Source: Neorhizobium huautlense
GTDB taxonomy: Bacteria > Pseudomonadota > Alphaproteobacteria > Rhizobiales > Rhizobiaceae
Length of the DNA stretch: 64,000 bases
Assembly (NCBI RefSeq): GCF_030811685.1
Contig: NZ_JAUSRF010000009.1
Location: forward strand, 124,001-188,000
Direction: 5' to 3'
Both the position numbers and the translations under genes were made by a program. This document shows, piece by piece, positions 1 through 8,027 of this stretch. The notes under the pieces were generated by a model. It was not told the DNA's origin, made no database searches, and worked only from the letters and a program-made list of their open reading frames with translations. Within the stretch, counting starts at the first letter, position 1. Every line of letters starts with the position of its first letter.

Positions 1-585
1 GCGAGCGAACTGGCGCAGGCCGCCGGCGTGTCGCTGCCGACCGCCAGTTCGCATCTCTCCAAACTGGAGGATGGCGGGCTGCTGTCTCAGCGCAAGCAGG
101 GCCGGCATCGCTATTTCGCACTGGCCGACACCGCCACCGGTGCCATGCTGGAAAGCCTGATGGGTTTTGCCGCCAGCCGTGGCCATCTGCGCCACAAGCC
201 TGGGCCAAAGGACCCGGCCTTGCGCAAGGCGCGTGTCTGTTACGATCATCTCGCCGGCGATTTTGGCGTGCGCATGTTCGATAACCTGATCTGCGAAGGC
301 ACGATTATCGCCGAGGGCGAAAATCTGGTGCTGAGCGAAGCCGGCGAGGCACGTGTCTCAGCGCTCGGCATCAACATCGAAAAACTGCATTCGCCGCGCC
401 GTCCGCTTTGCAAATCCTGCCTCGACTGGAGCGAGAGGCGCTCGCATCTGGCCGGCTCTCTCGGCCGGGCGCTTCTTGCTCATTTCATCGATCAGGGCTG
501 GGCGCGAAGAATGGCAGACAGCCGCGTGATAACATTCACGCCGGAGGGCGAACGCCGCTTTATGGCCGTTTTTCCGGTCGATTGA
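1..585 (+). CDS. ArsR-type winged-helix transcriptional regulator, 5' end outside window
   Basis: The frame is open from base 1, so the start lies upstream of the window; 194 residues are visible. The first 40 visible residues are a winged helix: a recognition helix with SLPTASSHLSKLEDGGLL, then a wing with RKQGRHRYFAL. This is the DNA-binding core of ArsR/SmtB-family repressors. The C-terminal 130 residues are longer than in minimal ArsR proteins and carry a Cys-x2-Cys pair (CKSC, near visible residue 137), which could bind metal or sense thiols; that is inference. It precedes a HAD hydrolase on the same strand with 76 bases between them, so co-transcription is possible. The ligand and target operator cannot be told from the sequence. 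Confidence 0.8.
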   Translation, partial: ASELAQAAGVSLPTASSHLSKLEDGGLLSQRKQGRHRYFALADTATGAMLESLMGFAASRGHLRHKPGPKDPALRKARVCYDHLAGDFGVRMFDNLICEGTIIAEGENLVLSEAGEARVSALGINIEKLHSPRRPLCKSCLDWSERRSHLAGSLGRALLAHFIDQGWARRMADSRVITFTPEGERRFMAVFPVD

Positions 586-661
586 GCCGTTTCGCATTGT
601 TCAGCCAGTCCGCCTCGTGTAGATGCGGCTTACCCATCAGTTTTGAGAGAACTTTTTGCTC

Positions 662-1348
662 ATGAGCGGTTTCGACCTCATCATCTTCGACTGTGACGGC
701 GTTCTGGTCGATTCGGAAATCATCGCGGCGCAGGTGGAATCCCACCTCCTGACCGAAGCCGGTTACCCGATCAGCGCGGAAGAAATGGGCGAGCGTTTTG
801 CCGGCATGACCTGGCGCAACATTCTTCTGCAAATCGAGCAGGAAGCCGATATTCCGCTGTCTGCCTCGCTGCTCGACAAGTCGGAAAAGCTGCTCGACGC
901 CCGTCTTGCTCGCGACGTGAAGGTTATCGAGGGCGTGAAATTCGCGCTGGCACGGCTGACGACGCAGCGCTGCATCTGCTCCAACTCCTCCTCGGCGCGG
1001 CTCGACATGATGCTGACCAAGGTGGGGCTGAAACCCTATTTCGACGGCCATGTCTATTCGGCCAAGGATCTCGGGCCCGACCGGGTCAAGCCGAAGCCGG
1101 ATATCTTCCTGCACGGCGCAGCACAGTTCGGCGTCGCGCCGGAACGCTGCATCGTCATCGAAGATTCCTCGCATGGCGTGCATGGCGCCCGTGCGGCCGG
1201 CATGCGTGTCATCGGTTTCACCGGCGCCTCGCACACCTATCCCAGCCATGCCGACCGCTTGACGGATGCCGGCGCGGAAACGGTGATTTCCCGCATGGCC
1301 GACCTGCCTGCCATGGTGGCGGCTCTGGCGGAATGGGAAGTTGTGTAA
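662..1348 (+). CDS. HAD-superfamily phosphatase (phosphoglycolate phosphatase / beta-phosphoglucomutase-like)
   Basis: 228 residues, the usual size for subfamily IA HAD enzymes. Motif I is DCDGVLVDSE near residue 9 (nucleophile and acid/base aspartates), motif II is the CSNSSSARL serine region near residue 105, and motif III/IV is KPKPDIF plus VIEDSSHGV around residues 140 to 170. The ATG at 662 is preceded by GAGAG about 11 bases upstream; an in-frame TTG at 656 is less likely. These cytosolic enzymes hydrolyse small phosphorylated metabolites; the substrate is not predictable here. Its last 51 codons are repeated at 6503-6656, so it marks the left border of an insertion. Confidence 0.9.
   Translation: MSGFDLIIFDCDGVLVDSEIIAAQVESHLLTEAGYPISAEEMGERFAGMTWRNILLQIEQEADIPLSASLLDKSEKLLDARLARDVKVIEGVKFALARLTTQRCICSNSSSARLDMMLTKVGLKPYFDGHVYSAKDLGPDRVKPKPDIFLHGAAQFGVAPERCIVIEDSSHGVHGARAAGMRVIGFTGASHTYPSHADRLTDAGAETVISRMADLPAMVAALAEWEVV
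1195..1348 (+). repeat. Direct repeat A, left copy (3' end of HAD gene)
   Basis: This segment matches 6503-6656 in the same orientation, with about a dozen scattered mismatches by eye. Most mismatches are synonymous; two change residues (Gly to Ser, Asp to His). The left copy is part of the complete HAD gene. Confidence 0.9.
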
Positions 1349-1381
1349 CAGACAGCCCGAAAATCCGGGGAATACAAACAG

Positions 1382-1921
1382 TCACGCGATTTCGAGTGAC
1401 CGTTTCAAGCGCTCGGCACGTGGCGTGTGCCAGTGGTCGTGGCCGCTCCGCTCATCGTCATCGAACAACATGCCCAGCCATGCGCTGAAGGATGAAGCCT
1501 GCGGGCAGAGATAGCTGTTGTCAGGGCTTCCCCAGCTCGCCCAACTGCGCACCCAGCTATAGGTGTCGCCGTAATCCTCCGGTCGCAATGACAGGATTAT
1601 CTCCAGCAACCCCGGATCACCACCGATGGCCAGACATCCGGCCGGCAAGCGGTCACCCAATTCCTTGCTCCAGGACATGACCCGGTCAACGGAATAAAGA
1701 CAATCGAGAAAATGCTCGGTCGGGTTCCCGCATCCGTCTTCGGGCAGAAGTGCGGTATGCCTGAACATGTTGGGATAGGGCCGGCCGCCATTAAAACCGA
1801 TCAGGAAAGTGCGATAGCCGGCGGGCAGAACGAGACCGCTTTCCCGTTCCCAACCGGAAACAAGCTCGGCAATACCGTCCGTCCGCCAATCGTCCTCGAC
1901 AGGGCTGATCGATATTTCCAT
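1382..1921 (-). CDS. SMI1/KNR4 (SUKH) family protein
   Basis: 179 residues starting MEISISPVEDDW. The pattern of an N-terminal helix (GWERESGLVLPAGYRTFLIGFNGGRPYPN), a central acidic and aromatic stretch and the SLRPEDYGDTYSWV strand region is that of the SUKH superfamily, many of whose bacterial members are immunity proteins against polymorphic toxins. The chosen ATG has GGAG eight bases upstream; the frame stays open to 2020 without a better site. No cognate toxin is adjacent, so an immunity role is inference. It lies in the left arm of the insertion, between the HAD stop and a dehydrogenase remnant, a place where the right arm has only a hairpin repeat. Confidence 0.75.
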   Translation of the reverse strand: MEISISPVEDDWRTDGIAELVSGWERESGLVLPAGYRTFLIGFNGGRPYPNMFRHTALLPEDGCGNPTEHFLDCLYSVDRVMSWSKELGDRLPAGCLAIGGDPGLLEIILSLRPEDYGDTYSWVRSWASWGSPDNSYLCPQASSFSAWLGMLFDDDERSGHDHWHTPRAERLKRSLEIA

Positions 1922-2016
1922 GAACAAGCTCCGTTTTTCGACAGCCATGATCTGGTGTGCTGGAAGCAAAAAACCAGCCATGACGGACCACAGCTGGTTT
2001 CTTTTTCGCGTAAAGC

Positions 2017-2113
2017 TCAAGCCATATTGCCAAGCGCCCCATGCGGATCGAGCACGAATTTCGTCGCCGCCCCTTGGTCAAAACTCGCGTAACTCTCCGC
2101 TGCGTCCTCCAGC
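2017..2113 (-). pseudogene. 3' remnant of glutathione-independent formaldehyde dehydrogenase (direct repeat B, left copy)
   Basis: Read on the minus strand this gives about 31 codons and a stop: LEDAAESYASFDQGAATKFV and then LDPHGALGNMA. The complete dehydrogenase at 6837-8027 ends LEDAAQGYESFDQGAATKFV then LDPHGALGKVA. Similarity begins abruptly at 2113 and matches 6837-6933. Differences are mostly third-position, so the copy probably came from a related lineage and did not arise as a recent local duplication. No start codon or upstream part is present. Confidence 0.88.
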
Positions 2114-2134
2114 AGTTTCCCCTGAGAAGCAGTC

Positions 2135-3112
2135 TCACACCGTCTGAGCAGATGTTCGACAGTTTGGCGCCGTCCCATTTGTATTGATCGCATCAAGCAC
2201 CGTAAACTGCGGCTCTTTATTCACCCTGGAATATATACGGCCGACATATTCCCCAAGAACACCAAGAAAAAACATTTGAACGCCGCTGACGAAAAGCAGT
2301 ACGGCGATGGTGGAGGCCCAGCCTGGCTGATCGGTTCCAGCAATGAGCCTCTCGATGATAACGGCCGCAAACAGAAGCATGCTCAATAAAGACAGGACGA
2401 AACCGGAAACAGTTGCCACGCGAAGTGGAATGCTTGACCGGGTTGCCATCTTCAACCAGAGAGAAAGCAGCTTCTTGAGGGTATACCCGCTATCGCCTTC
2501 GGCCCTTGCCCCATGCTTTATTTCGACGACGGCGATGGAGTCGGTCACCGAAAGAATCAAGCCATCGACGTAGGTGAAGGGACCATCATAACGGATGATT
2601 TCTTTCACAAGGCTTCCACTCAAAGCCTTGAAGGAAGACAGATACAGACCTTTCGGCTTTTTCAGGAGAAGGCCCGCGGCAATATCATTCACCTTGCTGC
2701 CCAGCGTTTTGAAGGTGCTGTGCTTACGTTCGAGATAACGCGTGTAGCAGACATCGGCACCTTCCCGGATTTTCTCGGCCAAGGTAGATAAAGCCGAAGG
2801 CGGGTGTTGCAAATCGTCGTCCATGATGATCACGATCCGACCGACAGCAAAGTTGAGGCCGGCCATGATCGCATTATGTTGCCCCGCATTCTTGCGAAGC
2901 GAGATACATTTGAGCCATGGCCGATCTTTCGACAGGTCCCGCATCACCGACCAGCTGTGATCCGGACTGCGATCGTTTACGAGAACCACCTCATAACGAT
3001 CGGGAGCCAAAATCGAAAGTTCGTCGGAAACTTGCCTGACGAGTTCCGGAAGGATGCCAGCACTTCGATAAACGGGTACGACGACTGAAATTTCCATAGC
3101 ACCTGTGCTCAT
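2135..3112 (-). CDS. GtrB-like polyprenyl-phosphate glycosyltransferase (GT2)
   Basis: 325 residues. The N-terminal GT-A domain has VVVPVYR (residues 9 to 15), the nucleotide-sugar motif IIMDDDLQHPP near residue 98 and a typical PFTYVDGLIL segment. Two C-terminal membrane helices (SGFVLSLLSMLLFAAVII and STIAVLLFVSGVQMFFLGVL) precede GEYVGRIY, which is characteristic of bactoprenol glucosyltransferases (GtrB/YkcC/ArnC type). Such enzymes move a sugar from a nucleotide donor to undecaprenyl phosphate on the cytoplasmic face. The ATG at 3112 has AGGAGA eight bases upstream, overlapping the stop of the preceding gene (3121), so the two are translationally coupled. A later in-frame ATG at 3097 is possible. 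Confidence 0.88.
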   Translation of the reverse strand: MSTGAMEISVVVPVYRSAGILPELVRQVSDELSILAPDRYEVVLVNDRSPDHSWSVMRDLSKDRPWLKCISLRKNAGQHNAIMAGLNFAVGRIVIIMDDDLQHPPSALSTLAEKIREGADVCYTRYLERKHSTFKTLGSKVNDIAAGLLLKKPKGLYLSSFKALSGSLVKEIIRYDGPFTYVDGLILSVTDSIAVVEIKHGARAEGDSGYTLKKLLSLWLKMATRSSIPLRVATVSGFVLSLLSMLLFAAVIIERLIAGTDQPGWASTIAVLLFVSGVQMFFLGVLGEYVGRIYSRVNKEPQFTVLDAINTNGTAPNCRTSAQTV

Positions 3113-3120
3113 AACTCTCC

Positions 3121-5142
3121 TCACATGGAAAACTGCACTGTGACAGTGTCGCAATACGGCGTGCCGTTGTTCGCTATTGAAAGAGCAAGAATATCACCGG
3201 CAGGGATGGAAGCGGCCTTTACCTTGCCCGGCAAAACGGGCTCCTTCCAGATGACCTTTCCGTCAACAGACAAGACGATAGACACTCCGTCCGCATTCGG
3301 GCAGGATTTCAAGGCGTCGGCAGGTATACTAAAAGAAACCGATTTCGGCGGCGCGCTGTCCAACAGCTTCAACGGCACGGTCAACGACGTCTCACTGGTT
3401 GCCCCCGGATGGACCGACAGCCAGTTGTCGCCGATTGGCCCGATATTTCCCCAAACATCTCCCAAAACCTCCTCTCGCAGAGCAAATCTTGCCTCCATGG
3501 AGTTTCTGAACTGCTCGCGCCACGCCGGATTAACTTCGTAGAGAACGGGAAGCAGCCGTTCGATATCATCCGCATTCAACGGCCGGTTTTTCTTGTACAG
3601 AAAGGCATCAACGCCTGCCGATAACCGGTACGGCCCGCCGATCTTCGTAAACCCACTGCCGAAATCCTTCCCTTCAACGATCAGGTCGTTGGGAACCTGC
3701 AAGTGTCGCTGCGTACCGGGCGCCAGATGCGTCATTGCGGGTATGGATGCCACCTGATACTTCGCCCGCATCGGCTCAAATCTAAAAGGCTGCACCGAAG
3801 CCAGATGAGGTACTGTCGTAACATGAGCCGAAACATCTGGCGCAAGGCTCTTCAGGAGCTCACTTGACAAGACAAGGCTCGAGCCGAAGGTGTTGATCTT
3901 TTCGCGATCGGTCCGGTTCTGGCGGATGGCAGTCAAAAGCTCGTCGTAACCCTCCCGATTGTCGAGAAGAAGCGGTCTGTTCTCAAGCGGATACAAATTA
4001 TCAGGCAACCAGCGCGGCGCCACAGTCGATCCGACGAGCAACACTACGGCATATATTGCATAAACGGACATCAGATACCGATCACGCAACCGGAAGATTG
4101 CACCGATGGATTTGACCCCGAAAATCAGCGGCGGGAAGAGCCAGAATGCAACCGGCATGAAGTGGTGAACGCCCATGAGCTGGGTTTTCGTGAACAATAC
4201 GTAGACCACGATCGCAACGGCCGCGCAGAAAAGTACCTCATGCGCCTTCTTCCAGGCTGCGCAAAAAACGCCCAGCATTATCAAGCCGCAACCGACCACG
4301 CCCACGCGCTGGGTGGCTACCGAGAGATTTGCGGCGGGGGACTGGTAGTAGGCGGCGTAGATGTCACCGTAATCCGTGGCGATTATTCGACTGACGAGAC
4401 CATATTGCATGGTCAGGGCAAGAATGCAGAATACCCCGGTTACAACCGCGAAATTCAGCACGAGGCGGAAAAAGACCTTAGCCTCGATCAAAGTCCGGCG
4501 ATTGGCAATGATTGCAAATATGAGAGCAACCGCCATCAGCCCGACAACGCTATAGGCATACCATCGCCTGAAAAGAAAAGCCGCCCATAACGCCAGGCCC
4601 ACGAAGAGCAACTGCCGAAATCGTGCCTTTGCCAGGTAACCCGTGTCAAGAATAACGATCGTTGCAACGGCAAGCGGAATGAGGCCAATGATGTCCCACA
4701 TGCCGCGCAGGGTGGGAGCCAGCAAGGGGATGCTTGACAAAGCAACGACGAGAACAGCGAACTGGGAAAAACGATCACGCACATGCGCCGTTCTGTTTGC
4801 CAGACAAGCCATCAGGATGCAGGCAGGAATCCCGTATAGGACCGCGATTGTCGCGACATAGGCAGCGCGTCCTCCCCCAAGAAGCAAATAGGTTGGCATA
4901 AGAGGTACGGCACCGGAGATATTATAATCCATAGCATATATGGATTGCGCAATTTCCCGAACCCAGCCGAAGCCGCCAAACGCCGCGCCTAAGCGTTGAT
5001 ACATTCGCCAGAATTCACCAAAATCCCAGACATAGACAGGATCTTCGAGGCTCACGAAATACAAGCAAAACAATACATACGTAATTGAAAATACAAATAG
5101 GAAAGCGACACTTACAATCCAGCGTTGACTTGAAACGAGCAA
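3121..5142 (-). CDS. Large polytopic membrane protein, probable Gtr-type glycosyltransferase
   Basis: About 673 residues. Roughly ten to twelve hydrophobic helices fill the first 400 residues, followed by a 270-residue soluble, presumably periplasmic, C-terminal domain. An early acidic pair (VYVWDFGEFW near residue 40) resembles the loop-1 acidic motif of membrane glycosyltransferases of the GT-C fold; that match is inference. With GtrA- and GtrB-like partners it fits the third, specificity-giving Gtr component, which moves the lipid-linked sugar to a periplasmic acceptor such as O-antigen. The TTG at 5142 is preceded by GGAGG seven bases away; a GTG at 5175 extends the frame but has no ribosome site. 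Sequence outside the motif is not recognised. Confidence 0.7.
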   Translation of the reverse strand: MLVSSQRWIVSVAFLFVFSITYVLFCLYFVSLEDPVYVWDFGEFWRMYQRLGAAFGGFGWVREIAQSIYAMDYNISGAVPLMPTYLLLGGGRAAYVATIAVLYGIPACILMACLANRTAHVRDRFSQFAVLVVALSSIPLLAPTLRGMWDIIGLIPLAVATIVILDTGYLAKARFRQLLFVGLALWAAFLFRRWYAYSVVGLMAVALIFAIIANRRTLIEAKVFFRLVLNFAVVTGVFCILALTMQYGLVSRIIATDYGDIYAAYYQSPAANLSVATQRVGVVGCGLIMLGVFCAAWKKAHEVLFCAAVAIVVYVLFTKTQLMGVHHFMPVAFWLFPPLIFGVKSIGAIFRLRDRYLMSVYAIYAVVLLVGSTVAPRWLPDNLYPLENRPLLLDNREGYDELLTAIRQNRTDREKINTFGSSLVLSSELLKSLAPDVSAHVTTVPHLASVQPFRFEPMRAKYQVASIPAMTHLAPGTQRHLQVPNDLIVEGKDFGSGFTKIGGPYRLSAGVDAFLYKKNRPLNADDIERLLPVLYEVNPAWREQFRNSMEARFALREEVLGDVWGNIGPIGDNWLSVHPGATSETSLTVPLKLLDSAPPKSVSFSIPADALKSCPNADGVSIVLSVDGKVIWKEPVLPGKVKAASIPAGDILALSIANNGTPYCDTVTVQFSM

Positions 5143-5255
5143 TGACCACCCTCCAATTTGCCCGCACCACAACACCCATGTACAAAGGTTGTCAAGCAGC
5201 AGAGTCGCACCCAGCGCGTGCCGAGTTGAATTGAGGTTGAGGGACCGAAAGACCT
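5143..5255. promoter_or_regulatory. Divergent intergenic region of the gtr-like cassette
   Basis: The two halves of the cassette are transcribed away from each other from this 113-base gap, which must hold both promoters unless there is read-through. The minus-strand gene has GGAGG at its edge (5151-5155). I could not pick convincing -35/-10 pairs. Confidence 0.45.
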
Positions 5256-5948
5256 ATGGACGATAAGAGCGAATTTGACGCCTACCGGACCACCTACAAG
5301 GATACAGTCAACCAGTCGATCTCGTTTTCGGGGCTTGACGTTGACTTCTTCACCAAGGTCAAGGCGGTCAGACTGCTGGATCTCCTGCGGGAAAAGGTAG
5401 GCGATCCCCGAGACCTCTCCGTTCTCGACGTCGGCTGCGGAGTCGGTACATATCACCCGCTTCTTGGTGCGGACATTGGAACGATCACCGGCATCGATCC
5501 TTCACTTGAATGCGTCATGGAAGGGCAATCCAAAAACCCGAATGTGGATTACCGGCACTATGACGGGGGCCATGTCCCCTTCCCGGACGATACATTCGAT
5601 GCATCTTTTGCAATCTGCGTCATGCACCACGTACCTCCGCAACAGTGGCCGACCTTCAGCCGCGAGATGGTTCGCGTGACGCGTCCCGGCGGATTGGTGA
5701 TCGTGTTCGAGCACAATCCCTTCAACCCTCTGACGCGGCGCGCCGTCAACACTTGCCCGTTCGATGCAGATGCCGTCCTGCTGACGAAATCGCAGACCAC
5801 CCGACATTTCCAGTCCGCAGGCCTGAAAGACATCGAAGGGCGGTATATTCTGACGATACCGGCCTTGAGCAAATTCCCGCGAAGAGTTGACGATGTTTTC
5901 GGCGGCATTCCGCTCGGCGCACAATATTTCGTATGTGGCCACCCTTGA
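5256..5948 (+). CDS. Class I SAM-dependent methyltransferase (Methyltransf_11 type)
   Basis: 230 residues. Motif I is VLDVGCGVGTY near residue 56, the acidic end of strand 2 is GIDPS near residue 79, and the post-motif region is FDASFAICVMHHVPP with RPGGLVIVFEHNP near residue 145. This is the Rossmann methyltransferase fold used on small molecules, lipids and sugars. Its placement in a gtr-like cassette, overlapping the GtrA gene by 16 bases, suggests that it methylates the sugar or lipid intermediate handled by the cassette; that is inference. No membrane segments. Confidence 0.85.
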   Translation: MDDKSEFDAYRTTYKDTVNQSISFSGLDVDFFTKVKAVRLLDLLREKVGDPRDLSVLDVGCGVGTYHPLLGADIGTITGIDPSLECVMEGQSKNPNVDYRHYDGGHVPFPDDTFDASFAICVMHHVPPQQWPTFSREMVRVTRPGGLVIVFEHNPFNPLTRRAVNTCPFDADAVLLTKSQTTRHFQSAGLKDIEGRYILTIPALSKFPRRVDDVFGGIPLGAQYFVCGHP

Positions 5949-6352
5949 GATCCGCAGCAGAGAAAAATCTGGCCCAGACGTTACGCTTCATATTGGTAGG
6001 CGCCAGCAATACCATTTTCTATTTCTTGACCGCTAATGCGCTACATTATGTCCTTGGGGTTGAACGAGATATTTCATCCTATGTTTCGTATGGCCTTGTT
6101 CTGCCCTTGTCGTTCCTTGGGCACAGGAAATTCACTTTCAGATCGTCATCTCCTCCGCTGTCCGAATGGCTTCGCTTCTGCGTCATGCAGGCTCTATGCC
6201 TCTGCATCATCGGCGGGGTGAACGCGGCAGCAAACAGCTACCCTGCGTTTCCCACCTGGCTCAGTTTTGCCGCCATCAGCATCCTGATACCTGCGCTCAG
6301 CTTCGTCATCATGCAATTATGGGTTTTTGCCGCTCGCAGACCGAGAAGATAG
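5933..6352 (+). CDS. GtrA-like membrane protein (polyprenyl-linked sugar flippase)
   Basis: 139 residues with four predicted membrane helices and the GtrA-family start FILVGASNTIFYFLTANAL, followed by SYGLVLPLSFLGHRKFTF, the conserved x-R-K-x-T-F segment of the family. GtrA proteins are thought to flip undecaprenyl-phosphate-linked sugars across the inner membrane. The start overlaps the methyltransferase by 16 bases, which indicates one transcript. With the GtrB-like gene it supports a serotype-conversion type of system. The usual length of 120 to 140 residues is met and nothing is missing. Confidence 0.88.
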   Translation: MWPPLRSAAEKNLAQTLRFILVGASNTIFYFLTANALHYVLGVERDISSYVSYGLVLPLSFLGHRKFTFRSSSPPLSEWLRFCVMQALCLCIIGGVNAAANSYPAFPTWLSFAAISILIPALSFVIMQLWVFAARRPRR

Positions 6353-6502
6353 CCATCGTTCAAAAAACGGAGCTGGAACGGGTACCTATCATGGTATTGG
6401 CGGCGCGGGCTTGTGCGTTCAAGGCTTCCTTGCGCTCGTCAGTGGCCCGCTTCTGTCGAGTAAACTCTTTCGTGGGCGGGAACTGGCGTTGTCGGAAGGC
6501 AG

Positions 6503-6656
6503 GGCCGGCATGCGGGTTATCGGCTTTACCGGCGCCTCGCACACCTATCCCAGCCATGCCGACCGTTTGACCGATGCCAGCGCGGAAACGGTGATTTCCC
6601 GCATGGCCCACCTGCCCGCCATGGTGGCGGCGCTGGCGGAATGGGAAGTGGTGTGA
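6503..6656 (+). pseudogene. 3' remnant of HAD phosphatase gene (direct repeat A, right copy)
   Basis: The segment encodes the last 51 residues of the HAD protein (from AGMRVIGFTGASHTYPSHAD to ALAEWEVV, stop TGA 6654-6656) without the catalytic N-terminus. It is fused in frame to unrelated upstream bases, so an open frame from 6327 looks like a gene but has no motif I. The 150 bases before it (6353-6502) match nothing I recognise; read on the minus strand they give a charged peptide and may be another gene fragment. Confidence 0.88.
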
Positions 6657-6681
6657 GATTCGGGGGAACTGAGCCCCCACA

Positions 6682-6815
6682 CCGTCATTCCTGTGCTCGT
6701 CACAGGAATCCAGCGACCGCGCGTCTGCGCGGTCAGAGGAGTCTTTCCAGCCCAAGTCCTTGGGCTGGCTGGATCCCGGCTCAACCCTCGGGTTTGACCC
6801 GAGGGCGGATGACGG
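6682..6815. repeat. Hairpin-rich intergenic repeat, family A (terminal CCGTCAT / ATGACGG)
   Basis: Outer inverted ends CCGTCAT (6682-6688) and ATGACGG (6809-6815) bracket four hairpins: ATTCCTGTG/CACAGGAAT, GACCGCGC/GCGCGGTC, CCAGCCCAA/TTGGGCTGG and CCCTCGGGT/ACCCGAGGG. A shorter member is at 40692-40777. It fills the convergent gap between the HAD remnant and the formaldehyde dehydrogenase gene. Rhizobial genomes carry many such REP-like elements; I do not assign a published name. Confidence 0.85.
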
Positions 6816-6836
6816 AAGTGAGAGGCCACCCAGCCC

Positions 6837-6933
6837 TTACGCCACCTTGCCAAGCGCCCCATGCGGGTCGAGCACGAACTTTGTCGCCGCGCCCTGGTCA
6901 AAACTCTCGTACCCCTGCGCCGCATCTTCCAGC
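6837..6933 (-). repeat. Direct repeat B, right copy (3' end of fdhA)
   Basis: Corresponds base for base in length (97 bases) to 2017-2113, with about fourteen mismatches in the first 85 positions compared by eye. This copy belongs to the complete gene. Confidence 0.85.
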
Positions 6934-8027
6934 GAAATCACTTTGGCGTTGACGATATCGGCGATCGGCAGGCGGTCGTGCAGGATGGCCTGCATCAGCT
7001 GGCGGTTATACTTCAGCACCGGTGTCTGGCCGGTGTGGAATGACTGCGCCTTAGCCCAACCCAGACCGAACCGCAGGGACAGGCTGCCCTGCTTGGCCGC
7101 CGCATCAACCGCACCTGGATCCTCCGTCACGTAAAGCCCCGGAATGCCGATCGAACCGGCAGCACGCGTAATCTCCATCATCTGGTTCAAGACGATGGCT
7201 GGCTGCTCGCCACCGGCATGGCCGCGCGCCTCGAAACCGACGGCATCGATGGCGCTGTCCACCTCATCGCTGCCGACCACCTGCGCAATCATGTCGCCGA
7301 GACGGTCGGATTGTGAGAGATCGATCGGCTCGAACCCGACCTTTTTGGCATGCGCCAGACGCTCCTTGTTGAAATCGCCGATCATGACCACGGCAGCGCC
7401 GAGAATGCGGGCGGAGGCGGCGGCCGCCAGCCCCACCGGGCCGGCACCGGCAACATAAACCGTCGAGCCGACACCCACCCCTGCCCTCACCGCACCATGA
7501 AAACCGGTCGGCAGAATGTCGGACAGCATGGTGAGGTCGCGGATCTTTGACATCGCCCGGTCGCGATCCGGAAATTTCAACAGGTTGAAATCGGCGTACG
7601 GAATGGTGACGTATTTCGCCTGCCCGCCGATCCAGCCGCCCATATCGACATAACCATAAGCGCCGCCGGCACGTGACGGGTTCACCGTCAGGCACACACC
7701 AGTATCCTGGCTTTTGCAGCAACGGCAACGGCCGCAGGCGACGTTGAAGGGTACGGAAACGATATCGCCGATCTCCAGCATCTCGACATCGACGCCCTTT
7801 TCGATCACCTCGCCGGTGATTTCATGGCCGAGCACGAGGCCGGGCATGGCGGTGGTGCGGCCGCGCACCATGTGCTGATCGGACCCGCAGATGTTTGTCG
7901 AAATGACTTTCAGGATGACGCCGTGCTCGATGCGCCGGCCATCCGGCGCCTCCAGTTTCGGATCATCGATATCGCGGACTTCCACCTTGCCGGGTTTCAG
8001 ATAAACGACGCCTCGGTTCCTGCTCAT
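6837..8027 (-). CDS. fdhA: Glutathione-independent formaldehyde dehydrogenase, zinc-dependent
   Basis: 396 residues, close to the 399 of the Pseudomonas putida enzyme. The N-terminus (MSRNRGVVYLKPGKVEVRDI) and NICGSDQHMVRGR catalytic zinc region are family signatures. LGHEITGEVIEKG follows. The structural-zinc lobe has cysteines in CGRCRCCKSQDTGVC. The NAD-binding Rossmann motif is VYVAGAGPVGLAAA near residue 170. The enzyme oxidises formaldehyde to formate with tightly bound NAD. The ATG at 8027 has AGGGAGGAA just upstream, better than the longer frame to 8087. Its 3' end is duplicated at 2017-2113. Confidence 0.9.
   Translation of the reverse strand: MSRNRGVVYLKPGKVEVRDIDDPKLEAPDGRRIEHGVILKVISTNICGSDQHMVRGRTTAMPGLVLGHEITGEVIEKGVDVEMLEIGDIVSVPFNVACGRCRCCKSQDTGVCLTVNPSRAGGAYGYVDMGGWIGGQAKYVTIPYADFNLLKFPDRDRAMSKIRDLTMLSDILPTGFHGAVRAGVGVGSTVYVAGAGPVGLAAAASARILGAAVVMIGDFNKERLAHAKKVGFEPIDLSQSDRLGDMIAQVVGSDEVDSAIDAVGFEARGHAGGEQPAIVLNQMMEITRAAGSIGIPGLYVTEDPGAVDAAAKQGSLSLRFGLGWAKAQSFHTGQTPVLKYNRQLMQAILHDRLPIADIVNAKVISLEDAAQGYESFDQGAATKFVLDPHGALGKVA

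Larger units (their letters stand above)
1349..6836. mobile_element. Putative genomic insertion carrying a SUKH gene and a gtr-like cassette, flanked by direct repeats
   Basis: The segment sits between an intact HAD gene and an intact formaldehyde dehydrogenase gene. On the left it ends with a remnant of the dehydrogenase 3' end (2017-2113); on the right it begins with a remnant of the HAD 3' end (6503-6656). So the pair HAD-tail / dehydrogenase-tail occurs twice, in the same order and orientation, around the cassette. Single-crossover (Campbell-type) integration of a circular donor with a homologous HAD-dehydrogenase junction would give this layout; tandem duplication plus insertion is an alternative. 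The cassette also looks richer in A and T than its surroundings. No integrase or transposase gene was recognised. Confidence 0.6.

Noticed and set aside
6353-6502. Possible integrase or transposase fragment left of the HAD remnant
   Set aside because: The minus-strand peptide is charged and resembles recombinase tails only vaguely; too short to assign.
6327-6656. Open frame of 109 residues that looks like a small HAD gene
   Set aside because: Only the C-terminal 51 residues of the HAD protein; no catalytic motif and no upstream ribosome site.
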